This document shows, in pieces, positions 62,318 to 64,000 of a DNA stretch of 64,000 bases. The translations under genes and the position numbers were made by a program. This DNA comes from Ectobius pallidus (Eukaryota > Arthropoda > Insecta > Blattodea > Ectobiidae): positions 16,454,129 through 16,518,128 of the forward strand of contig CAXKWD010000006.1 of assembly GCA_964059195.1 (NCBI GenBank), read 5' to 3'. The notes under the pieces were generated by a model, which saw nothing but the letters and a program-made list of their open reading frames with translations, searched no databases and was not told where the DNA came from. Positions within the stretch are counted from its first letter, which is position 1. Each line of letters begins with the position of its first letter.

Positions 62318-62410
62318 TACTTCTGCACTTTGATAATCGCAAACGTACACAAGTGGAGAGAGATTTCCATCCTTGTTACTGGAAACAAGTGGTTGTACGC
62401 CTGTTATAGG

Positions 62411-64000
62411 CTACTCACGAAAAATATGTGAGTAGAAATTAGTCGAGAAATGTACACCTACTGGCAACTTCAGTTTTTGTGATTTTTCGGAGTACATTAA
62501 TAAAATTTCGACATGGGCTAATACGAAACAAAAGCAAAACAAAAATGATAACCTAGTTAACATGAGAGAAACGAATTATGAAATGCAAATTTTCCATGAC
62601 TATTTCTGCAAATGTGGCACAGTGTCAGACAAGTACTAGTTAACTGGTTGACTAATACAATAACTGTGGTATACAATACATGCAAGTTACAGTGGTTAAG
62701 AAGCAGTAAATACAACTGAACATGAATGTTTCCTCTTGTTAAAGCATATATTTTACAGTACAAGGAACTCGAGACATCTGTGGCAAAATTTCGCTAATAA
62801 CATTCACATGCAACTTGTATCATCCCCACAACATTTTATCTGCCAGGAACATTCTTCAAACCGAGCCTTTCATTCACCACACTTGTGACAGCTTCCTCTA
62901 ACCACACCCCCGCGTGGAAACAAATGTGGTTTTAATTAAGAGGGTCTAGGTAGACCGTTATTCCAAACTATCTCTAACTTATATGCAGAGGATGAAACCC
63001 GCACGCAGGTGGGGGGTAGGAATTAAGTGGCAAAGGTTTGTGACTTGGCTATAACCCATTCAACTGGGAAATAGCGCCCTTCTCTACTACATTTGGCGTG
63101 GAAATGCAAATACCAGAAGAAGATAACTCATTTGGAATGGCTCAATAAATTCCGGGAGCTTTATTTAATATGGGCCTTTAAGGAGTGAAACACGGGTAAG
63201 TATAACACTGGAGAATGCTCAAATAGGCTTAATAATTCTTATAGCTTCCTGTACAAATGGACGAGACAGATTCCAGGATTATCATTCTCTCAAAAGCTAA
63301 ACTGAAACAATTCATATTGACTTTAGACCCAAGTCAATAACATTTGTGTGTGCATAAATGTGACAGGCCCATGTCTGTAATTTTAAAGGCAAGTCAAAGA
63401 ACTCGAATGCTATAAAATTCCGGCATAATAGTGACGGTGACAGGCCTAAGTTACAGTACACCCCCGTCCTTAAATAAGTGTTATGCGCCAGAACGTTAGG
63501 TCCTAATGAACGAAACAAAAATATATTTATTATTTTGATAATTTAAGTTACCATATGAAGGAAGGCTATACGGAAGCAGACAGCAGGAAATGTTATGAGA
63601 AGAAGAATGTGTATATGTCAGCATTAGCTTGAATCCACCGGCCTCTTCAAGGTTGCTGAGTTAGACATACTTTTTAACACACAGTGTGTGGTGAATAGCG
63701 AATTTTGCATAATTTATAAATGTATTTTATTGGTTAAAATCTCGGAATAATGTCGAATATTTACGATTATTGCCGAACAGAGTATATTCCTGTTTTGCAT
63801 TTAGTTTACCGAAGTATACATTAAATCACAGAATGTTTAATGAAAGATTTAATTTAATAACGATTTAAGTACCGAAATAGACGCATAATAATCAAACCTC
63901 CCGCGACATATTGACGGTAGGTTTTCGGGGTACTAGCGTCATGTAGAAAATTTATTTAAGGGCTTGCATTGCCGCTAAAAGCCCTCTTGTTGCTCAGCTT
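62411..64000. other. No gene recognised
   Basis: About 1.6 kb to the window end, with no credible ORF, repeat or RNA gene. Confidence 0.45.

Noticed and set aside
62173..62409. 78-codon ORF with poly-Ile
   Set aside because: Created by the (TTA)n microsatellite; only its last ~20 codons may relate to the THAP-like remnant.
1..64000. CRISPR arrays, bacterial operons, riboswitches, rRNA
   Set aside because: None seen; the repeats are transposon-derived and the genome is eukaryotic.

Overview
The window is intron-bearing, AT-rich eukaryotic DNA made almost entirely of transposable elements. It carries hAT, mariner and Polinton elements, tRNA-derived SINEs, and an envelope-bearing Ty3/gypsy element of errantivirus type, which together point to an arthropod. 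The SINE at 7546-7966 resembles repeats I associate with cockroaches and termites, so Blattodea is my best guess; the species is not proven. I saw no certain single-copy host gene.

The centrepiece is a complete but inactivated Polinton/Maverick, 13761-46494, with terminal inverted repeats (TIRs) starting AGT and a 6-bp GATATC target duplication on both sides. Left to right it holds a spliced cysteine-rich gene of unknown role (+), integrase (-), a DUF8207-like protein (-), a fibre-like protein (-), packaging ATPase (-), a tRNA-Leu(UAA) gene (-), a phospholipase A2-like capsid protein (+), an adenain-like protease (+), minor capsid protein (+), a 54-aa basic protein (+), major capsid protein (+), a conserved protein of unknown role (+), three small minus-strand genes, and protein-primed DNA polymerase B (-). 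The polymerase is joined to three C2H2 zinc fingers through an 85-bp intron. Capsid genes lie back to back with overlapping starts and stops. At least five genes are broken by stops or frameshifts, and the protease is split by a 15.2-kb insertion.

That insertion (20863-36064, TSD TTTC) is an errantivirus-like Ty3/gypsy element with 644-bp LTRs, gag with two zinc knuckles, pol, and a truncated envelope gene. Its 3' LTR was later hit twice: by a hAT transposon with an intact 613-aa transposase (28883-31432, TSD CTCTAAAT) and by a 4,016-bp element of unknown class (31832-35847, TSD AAGT). Removing both leaves 40+391+213 = 644 bp, exactly the length of the 5' LTR. The order of events is therefore Polinton, then gypsy, then the two LTR insertions.

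The left flank (1-13760) has a ~540-bp tandem repeat array, an unclassified TIR element, a LINE remnant, a foldback mariner, a SINE, a hAT element with a broken transposase, and a MITE. The right flank (46495-64000) has a ~2.6-kb TIR element carrying a decayed PIN-like nuclease/CXC gene, two copies of a repeat with five ~150-bp units (one split by a hAT), a SINE with a 12-bp TSD, two mariner derivatives, a hAT MITE, a LINE C-terminus and a THAP-like exon. All four hAT-type insertions have target duplications of the form nnnTAnnn.
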